Below the pieces are notes generated by a model. That model did not search any database, was not told the origin of the DNA, and saw only the letters and a list, made by a program, of their open reading frames with translations. From assembly GCF_001598255.1 (NCBI RefSeq), contig NZ_BCYP01000018.1, positions 186,001-250,000 of the forward strand: DNA of 64,000 bases. Reading direction: 5' to 3'. Shown one piece after another: positions 53,841-62,394 of this stretch (the stretch's first letter is position 1; each line of letters starts with the position of its first letter). The position numbers were made by a program, and so were the translations under genes. This DNA comes from Mitsuaria chitosanitabida ATCC BAA-476 = NBRC 102408. GTDB lineage: Bacteria > Pseudomonadota > Gammaproteobacteria > Burkholderiales > Burkholderiaceae_C.

Positions 53841-54974
53841 TCAGTACTTGGAGCCGAAGCCCGACCGGCCCGCTCCGGTCGTCAGCGCGCCGGGGTGCGT
53901 GGAGGGCGTGCCGCCCGATCCGGTCTCGCGCAGGTCCGAGGGCCGGCTGTGGACGGGGCCGTCGGGAATGTCCTGGACTTCCGTCAGCAGCGCCGCCGCG
54001 CAGCGGATCAGGGGCCAAGCCACCGTCGCGCCGGTGCCGTCGCCACATTCCATGCCCAGCTCCAGCAGCGCGGCCGCGTGGAACAAGGCCAGCGCCTCGT
54101 CGAGGCCGCGATGCGTGGTGCTGCGGCAGAAGACAGCGTAGTCGGTGACCGGGGGCGCGATCATCGACGCGACCTTCAGCGCTGCGCAGGCGGGCAGACC
54201 GTCGACCAGGATCAGCTGCCGCTTGGACGCCGCCACCAGCATCGCGCCGACCATCACCGCCAGCTCGAAACCGCCGAAGGCGGCGAGCACGGCCATCGGC
54301 TCCTGCACCTCGCGGTGACGCGCCTGGGCCCCCTGCAGGACCAGCATCAGGTGGGCGAGGTCCTCGTGCGGCATGTCCGGACCGGACACGATGAAGTCCT
54401 GCACCGGCATGTCCATCAGCCGGGACAGCACCAGGGCCGCGGCCTCCAGCGAGCCCTGGCCCAGCCCGGCGCAGGCGATCACGTTGCCTGCGAGGTTGTC
54501 GGAAATCTCCATGCCGACCCGCACGCCCGCATGGGCCTGCTCCAGCGTCATCGCCGGACCGGCCCGCGAGTTGCGGGTGCCGTGCGCGATCTTGCGCGCG
54601 AGCAGCCGTTGCTGCGGGCTGAGCGGTTCGGCGATCCCGCAATCGACGACGGTGACATGCATGCCCTGGCTGCGCGCGAACACGGTGGCCGGCAGCCGGT
54701 GCTGCAGCGCGAGCAGCGCCTGCTCCCGCGTGGTGCGGCCGTTGGGCAGCGCGATGCCGTCGACGGCCAGACCATGGTCGGCGGCGAACAGCACCAGGGT
54801 CGGATCGCGGAACTTGGGCGTCAGGGTGCTCTGGATCAGACCGAGGCGGACCGCCAGCGGCTCCAGCTCGCCCAGCCGGCCCGCGATCGCGCAGCGCCGC
54901 TCCAGGCGCTGGCGCAGGGCGCGCTCCAGCTCCGGGTTGGCGGTCGGCGAGATGAGGGACTGATGGATGGACAT
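53841..54974 (-). CDS. cobT: Nicotinate-nucleotide:dimethylbenzimidazole phosphoribosyltransferase
   Basis: 377 residues. LFAADHGLAVDGI, the GKIAHGTRNSRAGPAMT-like centre and DGLPACAALKVAS are CobT features. It makes alpha-ribazole phosphate for the lower ligand of cobalamin. In Salmonella CobT the general base is Glu317 in the LGEGTGA loop; here the equivalent (about residue 312) reads CGDGTGA, an Asp. A tail of about 40 residues (rich in Gly, Ser and Thr) is extra. Start uncertain: ATG at 54974 or 54986, neither with a strong site. No other cob gene is nearby. Confidence 0.88.
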   Translation of the reverse strand: MSIHQSLISPTANPELERALRQRLERRCAIAGRLGELEPLAVRLGLIQSTLTPKFRDPTLVLFAADHGLAVDGIALPNGRTTREQALLALQHRLPATVFARSQGMHVTVVDCGIAEPLSPQQRLLARKIAHGTRNSRAGPAMTLEQAHAGVRVGMEISDNLAGNVIACAGLGQGSLEAAALVLSRLMDMPVQDFIVSGPDMPHEDLAHLMLVLQGAQARHREVQEPMAVLAAFGGFELAVMVGAMLVAASKRQLILVDGLPACAALKVASMIAPPVTDYAVFCRSTTHRGLDEALALFHAAALLELGMECGDGTGATVAWPLIRCAAALLTEVQDIPDGPVHSRPSDLRETGSGGTPSTHPGALTTGAGRSGFGSKY

Positions 54975-55125
54975 GGGGAGCGCCATTCTCGGTCCGCGCC
55001 GCGCGGCGGCCATCGGCAATTGCCCCGGCGCACGCTGTCTGCCCCTCGTCCCTGGGGCAGATGTTGGTGTCGAGCTGTAACGTCGCGCGAGACTCGCCCG
55101 GCGAGCCTCGCGCCCAGACCGGGTC

Positions 55126-56724
55126 TCAGCGCAGGAAGAGGCGGTAGACCGGGTTGTCTGTCTCTTCAGTGTACGGGTAGTTCAGCTGATCCAGGAAGTT
55201 CTTGAAGGCTTTCCCGTCGCCCTTCGGAACCTGGATGCCGACCAGGATGCGACCGTAGTCCGCGCCCTGGTTGCGGTAATGGAAGAGGCTGATGTTCCAG
55301 TCGGGGCTCATGCTCGACAGGAAGCGCATCAGCGCGCCGGGTCGCTCCGGGAAGATGAAGCGGAACAAGCGCTCGTTCTCCGCCAGTTCGGTCCGGCCGC
55401 CGACCATGTGCCGCACGTGCTGCTTGGCCAGTTCGTCGTCGGTCAGGTCGACGGTCGGGAAGCGGTGCTTCTCGAAGCCGCGGGCAAGTTTCTCCGCCTC
55501 GTCGCGCTTGCCGATGGAGACGCCGACGAAGACATGGGCCTCGTCCCGGTCGGAGATGCGGTAGTTGAACTCGGTCACGCTGCGGCCGCCGACCAGCTCG
55601 CAGAAGCGGCGGAAGCTGCCGCGCTCCTCGGGGATGGTGACGGCGAACAGGGCCTCGCGCTGCTCGCCGACCTCGGCCCGCTCCGCGACGAAGCGCAGGC
55701 GGTCGAAGTTCATGTTGGCGCCGCAGGTGATGGCGATGAAGGTCTGGCCCTTCAGGCCGTGCTCGGCCGCGTACTGCTTGACCGCCGCGACGCCCAGGCC
55801 GCCCGCGGGTTCCAGGATGCTCCGGGTGTCGACGAAGACGTCCTTGATCGCCGCGCAGACGGCGTCGGTGTCGACCAGCACATAGTCGTCGACCAGCTCG
55901 CGGCAGATGCGGAAGGTCTCCTCGCCGACCAGCTTGACGGCGGTGCCGTCGGAGAACAGCCCCACGTCGCTCAGCGCCACGCGCTTGCCGGAGCGCACCG
56001 AGCGCACCATCGCGTCCGAGTCCCGGGTCTGCACGCCGATGATCTTGATCTCCGGCCGCACCGCCTTGATGTAGGCCGCGATCCCCGAGATCAGGCCGCC
56101 GCCGCCGATGGCGACGAAGATGGCGTCGATCGGGCCGGGATGCTGGCGCAGCAGCTCCATCGCGATCGTGCCCTGGCCGGCGATCACATCCGGATCGTCG
56201 AAGGGATGGACGAAGCTCAGGCCCTGGTCGCGCTCGAGGACCAGCGCCTGTTCGTAGGCGTCGGTGAAGGACTCGCCGGCCAGCACCACCTCGCCGCCCA
56301 GGGCCTGGACGGCGTCGATCTTGAGCTTGGGCGTGGTCACCGGCATCACGATGACGGCCCGGCATCCGAGTTTCTTCGCCGACAGCGCCACGCCCTGGGC
56401 ATGGTTTCCGGCGGACGCGCAAATCACGCCGCGCGCGAGTTGCTCCGCGCTCAGATTCGCCATCTTGTTATAGGCGCCGCGCAGTTTGAAGCTGAATACC
56501 GGTTGTTGATCCTCGCGTTTGAGCCAGACCTTATTGCCGATGCGCTTGGAGAGATTGCGGGCGGCGTCCAGGGAGGTTTCCTGCGCGACCTCGTAGACCT
56601 TGGCGTTCAGAATTCGCTGCAGGTAACTCTGGTCCGCGGGCAATAACGCGGGGTGAGCGGCTGCGGGGCGCGCCGAAGGGCGCTGCGAAGTGGTCTTGCG
56701 CGGTGCGCGGCGGGTGCCGGCCAT
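55126..56724 (-). CDS. ilvA: Threonine ammonia-lyase, biosynthetic
   Basis: 532 residues. The PLP lysine is K80 in FSFKLRGAYNK; the phosphate-binding Gly-loop is GGGGLISG. Two ACT-like domains (about 340-425 and 435-532) are the regulatory region by which isoleucine inhibits and valine activates. It makes 2-oxobutanoate, the first step to isoleucine. A Thr/Pro/Arg-rich N-terminal extension of about 30 residues precedes the fold. GGAGGGAATTCC directly precedes the ATG at 56724. The upstream leader holds a terminator, so transcript elongation is probably regulated. Confidence 0.95.
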   Translation of the reverse strand: MAGTRRAPRKTTSQRPSARPAAAHPALLPADQSYLQRILNAKVYEVAQETSLDAARNLSKRIGNKVWLKREDQQPVFSFKLRGAYNKMANLSAEQLARGVICASAGNHAQGVALSAKKLGCRAVIVMPVTTPKLKIDAVQALGGEVVLAGESFTDAYEQALVLERDQGLSFVHPFDDPDVIAGQGTIAMELLRQHPGPIDAIFVAIGGGGLISGIAAYIKAVRPEIKIIGVQTRDSDAMVRSVRSGKRVALSDVGLFSDGTAVKLVGEETFRICRELVDDYVLVDTDAVCAAIKDVFVDTRSILEPAGGLGVAAVKQYAAEHGLKGQTFIAITCGANMNFDRLRFVAERAEVGEQREALFAVTIPEERGSFRRFCELVGGRSVTEFNYRISDRDEAHVFVGVSIGKRDEAEKLARGFEKHRFPTVDLTDDELAKQHVRHMVGGRTELAENERLFRFIFPERPGALMRFLSSMSPDWNISLFHYRNQGADYGRILVGIQVPKGDGKAFKNFLDQLNYPYTEETDNPVYRLFLR

Positions 56725-56886
56725 GGAATTCCCTCCGAATCCGGCCCGCCTGGATGACGGGACCTGGGCGGTCGATGATACGGGGCGGGTGTCCGGCGGC
56801 GGTCGCCGTGGCGTGGGCCGGGTGCGGCCCCGCGTTCGTGATTGGAGGAGCGACGCTTGCGTTCGCGCGCTGGGCGCGATCCGGGC

Positions 56887-56918
56887 AAAAAAAGGCCCGA
56901 GGCTTGTGGCCTCGGGCT
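56887..56918 (-). terminator. Intrinsic terminator in the ilvA leader
   Basis: On the minus strand, stem GCCCGAGGC / GCCTCGGGC with a CACAA loop and seven T residues, about 160 bases upstream of the ilvA start and downstream of the putative ilvA promoter. There is no gene upstream on that strand whose transcript needs ending, so it is probably a conditional terminator. Confidence 0.8.
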
Positions 56919-56977
56919 GAATCCACCATGGAGGCGGTGGAGGAGACAATCGGCGCGATGCAGACCCTACAGAGAGG

Positions 56978-57007
56978 GATAGCGCTATCGCATGCCTAGA
57001 ATTCTAG
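56978..57007. promoter_or_regulatory. Three abutting perfect palindromes
   Basis: GATAGCGCTATC (56978-56989), GCATGC (56990-56995) and CTAGAATTCTAG (56996-57007) follow one another with no gap. The last contains the candidate -10 element of the ilvA promoter and the first lies at the expected transcript start, a location suited to operator sites. Confidence 0.55.
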
Positions 57008-57029
57008 GGCGGAGCATGTTGCGCTGCAA
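57001..57029 (-). promoter_or_regulatory. Candidate ilvA promoter
   Basis: Minus-strand TTGCAG (57024-57029), a 17-base spacer and TAGAAT (57001-57006); the -10 matches TATAAT at five of six bases, the -35 at three of six. Confidence 0.45.
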
Positions 57030-57155
57030 TATTTTTCGAGCGCCCGGCCCTGGAGTCGGGCCTCTAAATGCGCAAAATCACCGCCAGAGTCGACCGGCGT
57101 GCCGGTCTTGTGGCGAAAAAACGGGGTCAGACTGGCTGACCGGAAGGAACGAGCG

Positions 57156-57578
57156 ATGGAATGCACGATCAACTGGATGGGCGCCGACGGCATGGGTTTC
57201 GTCGCCGAGACCGGCAGCGGCCACATGATCAACATGGACGGCGCGCCTGACGGCGGCGGCCGCAACCTGGCACCGCGCCCGATGGAGACGGTGCTCGCGG
57301 GCACCGGCGGCTGCACCGCCTATGACGTCGTGCTGATCCTCAAGCGGGGGCGCCACGATGTGCGCGGTTGCCAGGTGAAGATGAGCGCGGACCGCGCCGA
57401 GGTGGATCCCAAGGTCTTCACCAAGATCCACATGCACTTCGTCGTCACCGGCAAGGGGCTGCCGCAGGGCGCGGTCGAGCGCGCGGTCGCGCTGTCGCAC
57501 GAGAAGTACTGCTCGGCCAGCATCATGCTGGCCAAGACGGCCGAGATCACCACCTCGGTGGAGATCGTGGAGGCCTGA
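57156..57578 (+). CDS. OsmC family protein
   Basis: 140 residues, standard length. LAGTGGCTAYDVVLILKRGRHDV carries the first redox cysteine (about residue 53) and HEKYCSASIML the second (about residue 118), the pair used by OsmC/Ohr proteins to reduce hydroperoxides. No extra features separate OsmC from the YhfA subgroup; the Met-Glu-rich start fits YhfA-like proteins. AAGGA precedes the ATG. Divergent from ilvA. Confidence 0.9.
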   Translation: MECTINWMGADGMGFVAETGSGHMINMDGAPDGGGRNLAPRPMETVLAGTGGCTAYDVVLILKRGRHDVRGCQVKMSADRAEVDPKVFTKIHMHFVVTGKGLPQGAVERAVALSHEKYCSASIMLAKTAEITTSVEIVEA

Positions 57579-57638
57579 TCGGCCGATGGTCCGATCTTCG
57601 GGGTGGCATCGCACCGCCCCGGATTCCAACCGCTCTTT

Positions 57639-58298
57639 CTATATATGGTGAGCGGTACGGGTCATGACCTTGGCCGCGAGCCGCATCAGCCCCTTGACGG
57701 GCGATGGCAGCTCGACGGCGCCGCGGTTCCGCGCGTCCTCGGCATGACGGGCCTCCTCGTCCTTCATCTGGGCGACGATCGCCCTTGAGCTGCGATCGCC
57801 TTCGGGCAGTCGCTCGAGGTGGCTGGCGAGGTGTGCTTCCACTTGGCGCTCGGTCTCGACGACGAAGCCGAGGCTGACCTTGTCGCCCACCAGCCCGGCG
57901 ATCGTTCCGATCGCGAAAGCGCCGCCGTACCACAGCGGATTCAGCAGGCTGGGACGATCGTTCAGGTCGCGGAGTCGTTGCGCGGTCCAAGCCAAGTGGT
58001 CGATCTCTTCCTGGGCGGCGTGCTCCAGATGCTGGCGCAATTCGTCGTCGCGGGTGGTCAGCGCCTGGGCCCGATAGAGTGCCTGGGCGCAGATCTCGCC
58101 GACGTGGTTCACGCGCATCAGCGCGGCGGACAGCTTGCGTTGCGGCTCGTCCAACGCGTCGTCGGTGATGGGCGCCGCGGGCACCGGCCGCGCCATCGGC
58201 GCGACGCCCGCGAGCGTGCGCAGGCTGTGATCCAGTGTGGAAATCCACGCGTCCGCGCGGGTCGGGGAGCGCGCCGGGCGCTGAGGTTGGGCATTCAT
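57639..58298 (-). CDS. coq7: Demethoxyubiquinone hydroxylase, Coq7 type
   Basis: 219 residues. Di-iron motifs: E in [19 protein letters not shown] and later ERQVEAH and [10 protein letters not shown]. Hydroxylates 2-polyprenyl-3-methyl-6-methoxy-1,4-benzoquinol in ubiquinone synthesis. Coq7 replaces UbiF in most betaproteobacteria. Hydrophobic stretch [20 protein letters not shown] lies against the membrane. Convergent with the OsmC gene. Confidence 0.95.
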   Translation of the reverse strand: MNAQPQRPARSPTRADAWISTLDHSLRTLAGVAPMARPVPAAPITDDALDEPQRKLSAALMRVNHVGEICAQALYRAQALTTRDDELRQHLEHAAQEEIDHLAWTAQRLRDLNDRPSLLNPLWYGGAFAIGTIAGLVGDKVSLGFVVETERQVEAHLASHLERLPEGDRSSRAIVAQMKDEEARHAEDARNRGAVELPSPVKGLMRLAAKVMTRTAHHI

Positions 58299-58528
58299 CT
58301 GGGGCGCATGACGAGGCCGGGAAGGCCGATTACCGGGAGTTTAGGAGCCTCGCGTCAAGCGGCCGGACTCGGCCGAGCGGTCCATTGTGCGAATGCGTGA
58401 TGACACAAGTTCTTAACCTCATACGCGTTGCTTCGATCCAACGAAATCAGGACTTTTACGGGGTGCTTGCTGGTCAGGCGGGATCGGACCTGTTGCAATA
58501 CGCCACAGCTTCATTGCAGGAGCTTGGT

Positions 58529-58546
58529 TTGCGGACGTATCCGCAA
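58529..58546 (+). promoter_or_regulatory. Hairpin in the leader of the first porin
   Basis: TTGCGGA and TCCGCAA flank a four-base CGTA spacer, 26 bases before the porin start and just upstream of its AGGAG site. It could be an operator or an mRNA-stabilising 5' stem. Confidence 0.45.
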
Positions 58547-58572
58547 CCTCATTGAAGATCTAGGAGTCTCTA

Positions 58573-59601
58573 ATGAAGAAATCTCTCGTCGCGCTGGCTG
58601 TGCTGGCTGGTTTCGCTGGTGCCGCTTCCGCTCAATCGTCCGTGACGCTGTTCGGCGTGATCGACGTGGCTGCCCGTTACACCAAGGCCCACGGTCAAGA
58701 CACCAAGCAACTGGCCAAGGACGGCAGCAGCTCGAGCCGCATCGGCGTCCGTGGCGTTGAAGACCTGGGTGGCGGCCTGAAGGCCGGCTTCTGGCTGGAA
58801 GGCGCTCTGTCTGCCGACACCGGCACCGCCGACAGCAGCCGCTTCTGGGGCCGTCGCGCTTCCGTGAGCCTGATGGGCGACTTCGGTGAAGTCCGTCTGG
58901 GCCGTGGCAAGACCTCGACCCGTCTGGTCGTTGACGACTTCGACGTCTACAGCACCACCGGTCTGGGCGACGTGACCCGTTCGTACTCGACCTTCGGTCT
59001 GACGTCGGCTCTGTACGACACCAACAACCGTGCTGACAACCTGGTTCAGTACTTCCTGCCGAGCGATCTGGGCGGTGTCTACGGCTCGTTCGACGTCGCC
59101 GCTGGCGAAGGCGCTCAAGGCAAGAAGATGTACGGCGGCCGCCTGGGCTACAAGGTGGACGACCTGAACGTCGCCGCCGGCTACCAGACCACCGACACGC
59201 AGAACACCAAGTTCAAGCAGCTGTCGCTGGGCGGTTCGTACGACTTCAAGGTCGTCAAGGTCTCGGCTCTGTGGAGCCAGCTGAAGCTGTCGCAGTTCAA
59301 GCAGAACATCTACACGATCGGCGCCGTGGTGCCCGTGACGGCCGCCGGTTCGGTGACCGCTCAGTTCAGCAAGGCCAGCACGAACAGCGCTGCTGACGCG
59401 GCTGCCGCTACTGCCGGCGACGCCAAGGTCTTCACGATCGGCTACCAGCACAACCTGTCGAAGCGCACCGCGCTGTACACGACCGCTTCGTACATCAAGA
59501 ACGACGGCCGTACCAAGTTCAGCGTGGCTGACAACGCCGTGCAAGCCTTCTCCGGCGGCAAGTCGGGCGGCCTGGACGTCGGTATCAAGCACAGCTTCTG
59601 A
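58573..59601 (+). CDS. Gram-negative trimeric porin
   Basis: 342 residues. Signal peptide (about 1-20, AASAQS), then the porin start SSVTLFGVIDVAARYT, SRIGVRGVEDLGGGLKAGFWLEG and a C-terminal Phe (KHSF), the outer-membrane insertion signal. Sixteen beta strands are expected. Its codons are less GC-biased at third positions than neighbouring genes (frequent GCT, CGT, GGT), the pattern of a highly expressed gene. An AGGAG site precedes the ATG and a strong terminator follows. Confidence 0.95.
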   Translation: MKKSLVALAVLAGFAGAASAQSSVTLFGVIDVAARYTKAHGQDTKQLAKDGSSSSRIGVRGVEDLGGGLKAGFWLEGALSADTGTADSSRFWGRRASVSLMGDFGEVRLGRGKTSTRLVVDDFDVYSTTGLGDVTRSYSTFGLTSALYDTNNRADNLVQYFLPSDLGGVYGSFDVAAGEGAQGKKMYGGRLGYKVDDLNVAAGYQTTDTQNTKFKQLSLGGSYDFKVVKVSALWSQLKLSQFKQNIYTIGAVVPVTAAGSVTAQFSKASTNSAADAAAATAGDAKVFTIGYQHNLSKRTALYTTASYIKNDGRTKFSVADNAVQAFSGGKSGGLDVGIKHSF

Positions 59602-59632
59602 TCCCCTGCGGATCTACGCGCATCGCGCATCG

Positions 59633-59660
59633 AAAGCCGCCCTTCGGGGCGGCTTTTTTT
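59633..59660 (+). terminator. Terminator of the first porin
   Basis: Stem AAAGCCGCCC / GGGCGGCTTT, TTCG loop, then four more T residues. Confidence 0.92.
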
Positions 59661-60068
59661 CGTCCCTGCGTTCTTGCGCGGTCCGCCGTTGGATGACGGA
59701 TGGCGAGCACTTCACTCCACCATCCGAGAGCGCGCCGCATCTGCCGGAATGCATGGGCGCCCGGTCATACGCATCTGGGCGCTCTGCGTTCTCCGGAGGA
59801 TTTTCAAACCGAGACCCCGTCCTGCGTGTTTCCCCCGACGCCATCGCGCCGATCAGGGTCAGGTATTGCGCTCGTTGATTCACCACTGTCGTCGCAACGG
59901 ACTGTTGTTGATTTTGTTGATAGTGATTGCGGGTTTTCCCTCTGACGTGTCGTCACGAACTTGACAGGGTTAGCTCGCGTGGGCGATGTGCAACACAAAG
60001 CGTCTCCCTTTGTAGCGTTCGCTCAGAATCGACCACGGCGACCAAACATCAAACAAAGGAGACATCAC
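59661..60068. other. Intergenic region between the two porins
   Basis: About 400 bases without a gene. The stretch near 59895-59945 is A/T-rich (TGTTGTTGATTTTGTTGATAG) and is the likely promoter zone for the second porin. No palindrome stands out. Confidence 0.45.
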
Positions 60069-61130
60069 ATGAAGAAAGCCGCCTTGGCTCTGGGCATCCT
60101 GGCAGCCAGCACGAGTGCCGCTTGGGCCCAGTCGAGCGTGCAGCTCTACGGCATCATGGACGTGGGTTTGCGTGCGACCAGCAACGCCAACGCTGGCTCT
60201 TCGAAGTACCAGGTCGTGCCCGGTGGCATGTCCCAGAGCCGTCTGGGCATCAACGTGACCGAGGACCTCGGTGGTGGCCTGAAGGCGATCGCCAACCTGG
60301 AACACCGCCTGAACTCCGACACCGGCACGGTCGCGGCCGCCGACTTCTGGCGCCAGTCCTGGGTCGGTATCCAGTCGAGCGACTTCGGTCGGATCACGCT
60401 GGGTCGCCAGTACAACATCCTGTTCGACATCTACACGTCGACCTACGCCTCCTTCAAGTACTCGCCCTACATCGAGGCCTACAAACCCGAGATCGGCCTG
60501 TCCATGGGCGCGCGCCAGGACAACATGGTCAAGTACCTGTTCGAGACCGGCCCCGTGCGCGGTGAGATCCAGGTCTCCGCTGGCGAGGGCAACTCCCAGA
60601 ACAAGTCGGTCGGCGGCCTGCTGCGCTACGCCGAAGGCGCGTTCTCCCTGGGCGGTGCCGCCCTGCAGGTGACGGACACCCTGGGCAAGAAGGTCAAGGG
60701 CTTCACCGCCGGTGGCGCCTACACCGACGGTCCCCTGTACGTGAACCTGTCCTGGGCGACCAACAAGTTCGACGCGGGCGGCCTGCTCGGCACGGCCTAC
60801 ACGGCCGGTCTGCTGGGCACGGTGCTGAACACCGCCGCGAACGACGTGAAGAAGCGCGACATGGTGTCCGCCGGCTTCACCTACCAGTTCACGCCGCAGT
60901 GGAACCTGGGTGCGCATTACTGGTACGCCCAACAGACCCACTACAGCGCGGCGCTGGCCAACACCAAGAGCAAGGGCCACTACTTCGCCGTCGTCGCCGA
61001 CTACGCCTTCTCCAAGCGTACCGACGCCTACGTCGAACTGGACTACACCAAGCACAAGGGCGCCGTCGCCTTTGCCAACGGCGAGACCAGCCGCACCGGC
61101 ACGATGGTCGGTCTGCGTCACCGCTTCTGA
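60069..61130 (+). CDS. Gram-negative trimeric porin, second copy
   Basis: 353 residues. Signal peptide (about 1-20, AAWAQS), SSVQLYGIMDVGLRAT, SRLGINVTEDLGGGLKAIANLEHR and a C-terminal Phe (RHRF). Similar in layout to the porin at 58573 but clearly diverged, so an old duplication. The codon use is closer to the genome average than that of the first copy. AAAGGAG precedes the ATG. Has its own terminator, so it is a separate unit. Confidence 0.94.
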   Translation: MKKAALALGILAASTSAAWAQSSVQLYGIMDVGLRATSNANAGSSKYQVVPGGMSQSRLGINVTEDLGGGLKAIANLEHRLNSDTGTVAAADFWRQSWVGIQSSDFGRITLGRQYNILFDIYTSTYASFKYSPYIEAYKPEIGLSMGARQDNMVKYLFETGPVRGEIQVSAGEGNSQNKSVGGLLRYAEGAFSLGGAALQVTDTLGKKVKGFTAGGAYTDGPLYVNLSWATNKFDAGGLLGTAYTAGLLGTVLNTAANDVKKRDMVSAGFTYQFTPQWNLGAHYWYAQQTHYSAALANTKSKGHYFAVVADYAFSKRTDAYVELDYTKHKGAVAFANGETSRTGTMVGLRHRF

Positions 61131-61177
61131 TCGCGCGGCGATCGCGGGCCTCGGGTGGCCCGCGACTCGACGCCGAG

Positions 61178-61201
61178 AGGCCGCCTTCGGGCGGCCTTTT
61201 T
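61178..61201 (+). terminator. Terminator of the second porin
   Basis: Stem AGGCCGCC / GGCGGCCT, TTCG loop and a T-tract. Confidence 0.92.
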
Positions 61202-61415
61202 CATTTCGAGTCTCCGCCGATTCTCGACCTGAGCTGCGATTTCGTCGATGTCCGCCGCAGGGTGGGGCGAAGCGAGGTTCAGGTGCCGTTAAGGGCTACC
61301 CCACTTGCCCGCCGGGAGCGCGTCCCGGATGATGGTCGCTTCCGAAGCGTCCAGCCCCCGGGGTCAGGTCGTGCCAGGGCCACAAGCCCGGCCCGCCGCC
61401 GGAGGGCCTTCCCTC

Positions 61416-62393
61416 ATGCTGGTTTTCATTCTTCGCCGCCTGGCGCAGGCCCTCATCGTCATGCTGACGGTGGCCTTCATCGCCTTCATGCTGTTCCAGT
61501 ACGTCGGTGATCCGGTCAACAACCTGCTCGGCCAGGACGCCACGCCCGAGCAGCGCGAGCAGCTGCGCAAGGATCTGGGCCTGGACCAATCCTTCATCGT
61601 CCAGTTCGCGCACTTCGCCGGCAATGCCGCGCAGGGCGAGTTCGGCGTCAGCCTCAAGCAGGGGCGCAAGGTGTCCTCGCTGATCGCCGAGCGCTTCCCC
61701 GCCACCTTGGAGTTGTCCGCCGTGGCCGCGCTGATCGCGCTGGTCTTCGGCATTCCGCTCGGCGTCTATGCCGCGCTGCGGCGGGGCTCGATCGGCACGC
61801 AGATCCTGATGACGCTGTCGCTGCTGGGCGTGGCCTTGCCCACTTTCCTGATCGGCATCCTTCTGATCCTGTTCTTCGCGGTGCAGCTCGCGTGGCTGCC
61901 CAGCTACGGTCGCGGCGAGGTCGTGATGTTCGGCGAGTGGAGCTCCGGCCTCCTGACCGGCGACGGCCTGCGGCATCTGCTCTTGCCGGCGACGACGCTG
62001 GCCATCTACCAGCTGACGCTGATCATGCGCATCGTGCGCTCGGAGATGCTCGAGGTCCTGCGCGCCGATTACATCAAGTTCGCCCGTGCCCGTGGCCTCA
62101 CCGACCGGACCATCTACTTCGGTCATGCGCTCAAGAACACGCTGGTGCCCGTGATCACCATCACCGGCCTGCAGCTGGGATCGCTGATTGCCTTTGCGAT
62201 CATCACCGAGACCGTGTTTCAATGGCCCGGCATGGGCCTGCTGTTCATCCAGGCGGTGCAGTTCGCCGACATCCCGGTGATGGCGGCCTATCTCTGCCTG
62301 ATCTCGCTGATCTTCGTGGTGATCAACCTCGTGGTGGACCTGCTGTACTTCGCCGTCGATCCTCGCCTGCGCGTGCGGGGCGGAGCGCACTGA
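61416..62393 (+). CDS. Peptide-type ABC transporter permease, DppB/OppB family
   Basis: 325 residues. Six transmembrane helices, the first at about 8-30 (LAQALIVMLTVAFIAFMLF), and the permease loop RADYIKFARARGLTDRTIYFGHALKNTLVPVIT, which docks onto the ATPase. Dipeptide, oligopeptide, nickel and glutathione transporters share this family. The next gene starts one base after the stop and encodes a hydrolase, then a DppC-like permease, so the operon is dppB - hydrolase - dppC. Confidence 0.92.
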   Translation: MLVFILRRLAQALIVMLTVAFIAFMLFQYVGDPVNNLLGQDATPEQREQLRKDLGLDQSFIVQFAHFAGNAAQGEFGVSLKQGRKVSSLIAERFPATLELSAVAALIALVFGIPLGVYAALRRGSIGTQILMTLSLLGVALPTFLIGILLILFFAVQLAWLPSYGRGEVVMFGEWSSGLLTGDGLRHLLLPATTLAIYQLTLIMRIVRSEMLEVLRADYIKFARARGLTDRTIYFGHALKNTLVPVITITGLQLGSLIAFAIITETVFQWPGMGLLFIQAVQFADIPVMAAYLCLISLIFVVINLVVDLLYFAVDPRLRVRGGAH

Positions 62394-62394
62394 C

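Larger units (their letters stand above)
56725..57155. other. Regulatory region between divergent ilvA and the OsmC gene
   Basis: About 430 bases without a gene. It contains a minus-strand intrinsic terminator (56887-56918), three abutting palindromes (56978-57007) and a candidate ilvA promoter (57001-57029). Stretches 57020-57040 and 57110-57120 are A/T-rich against the high-GC background. Confidence 0.6.

Noticed and set aside
56988-56996. Leader peptide for ilvA starting ATG CGA
   Set aside because: It stops after two codons (TAG), and the frame rich in Ile/Leu/Val has no start codon.
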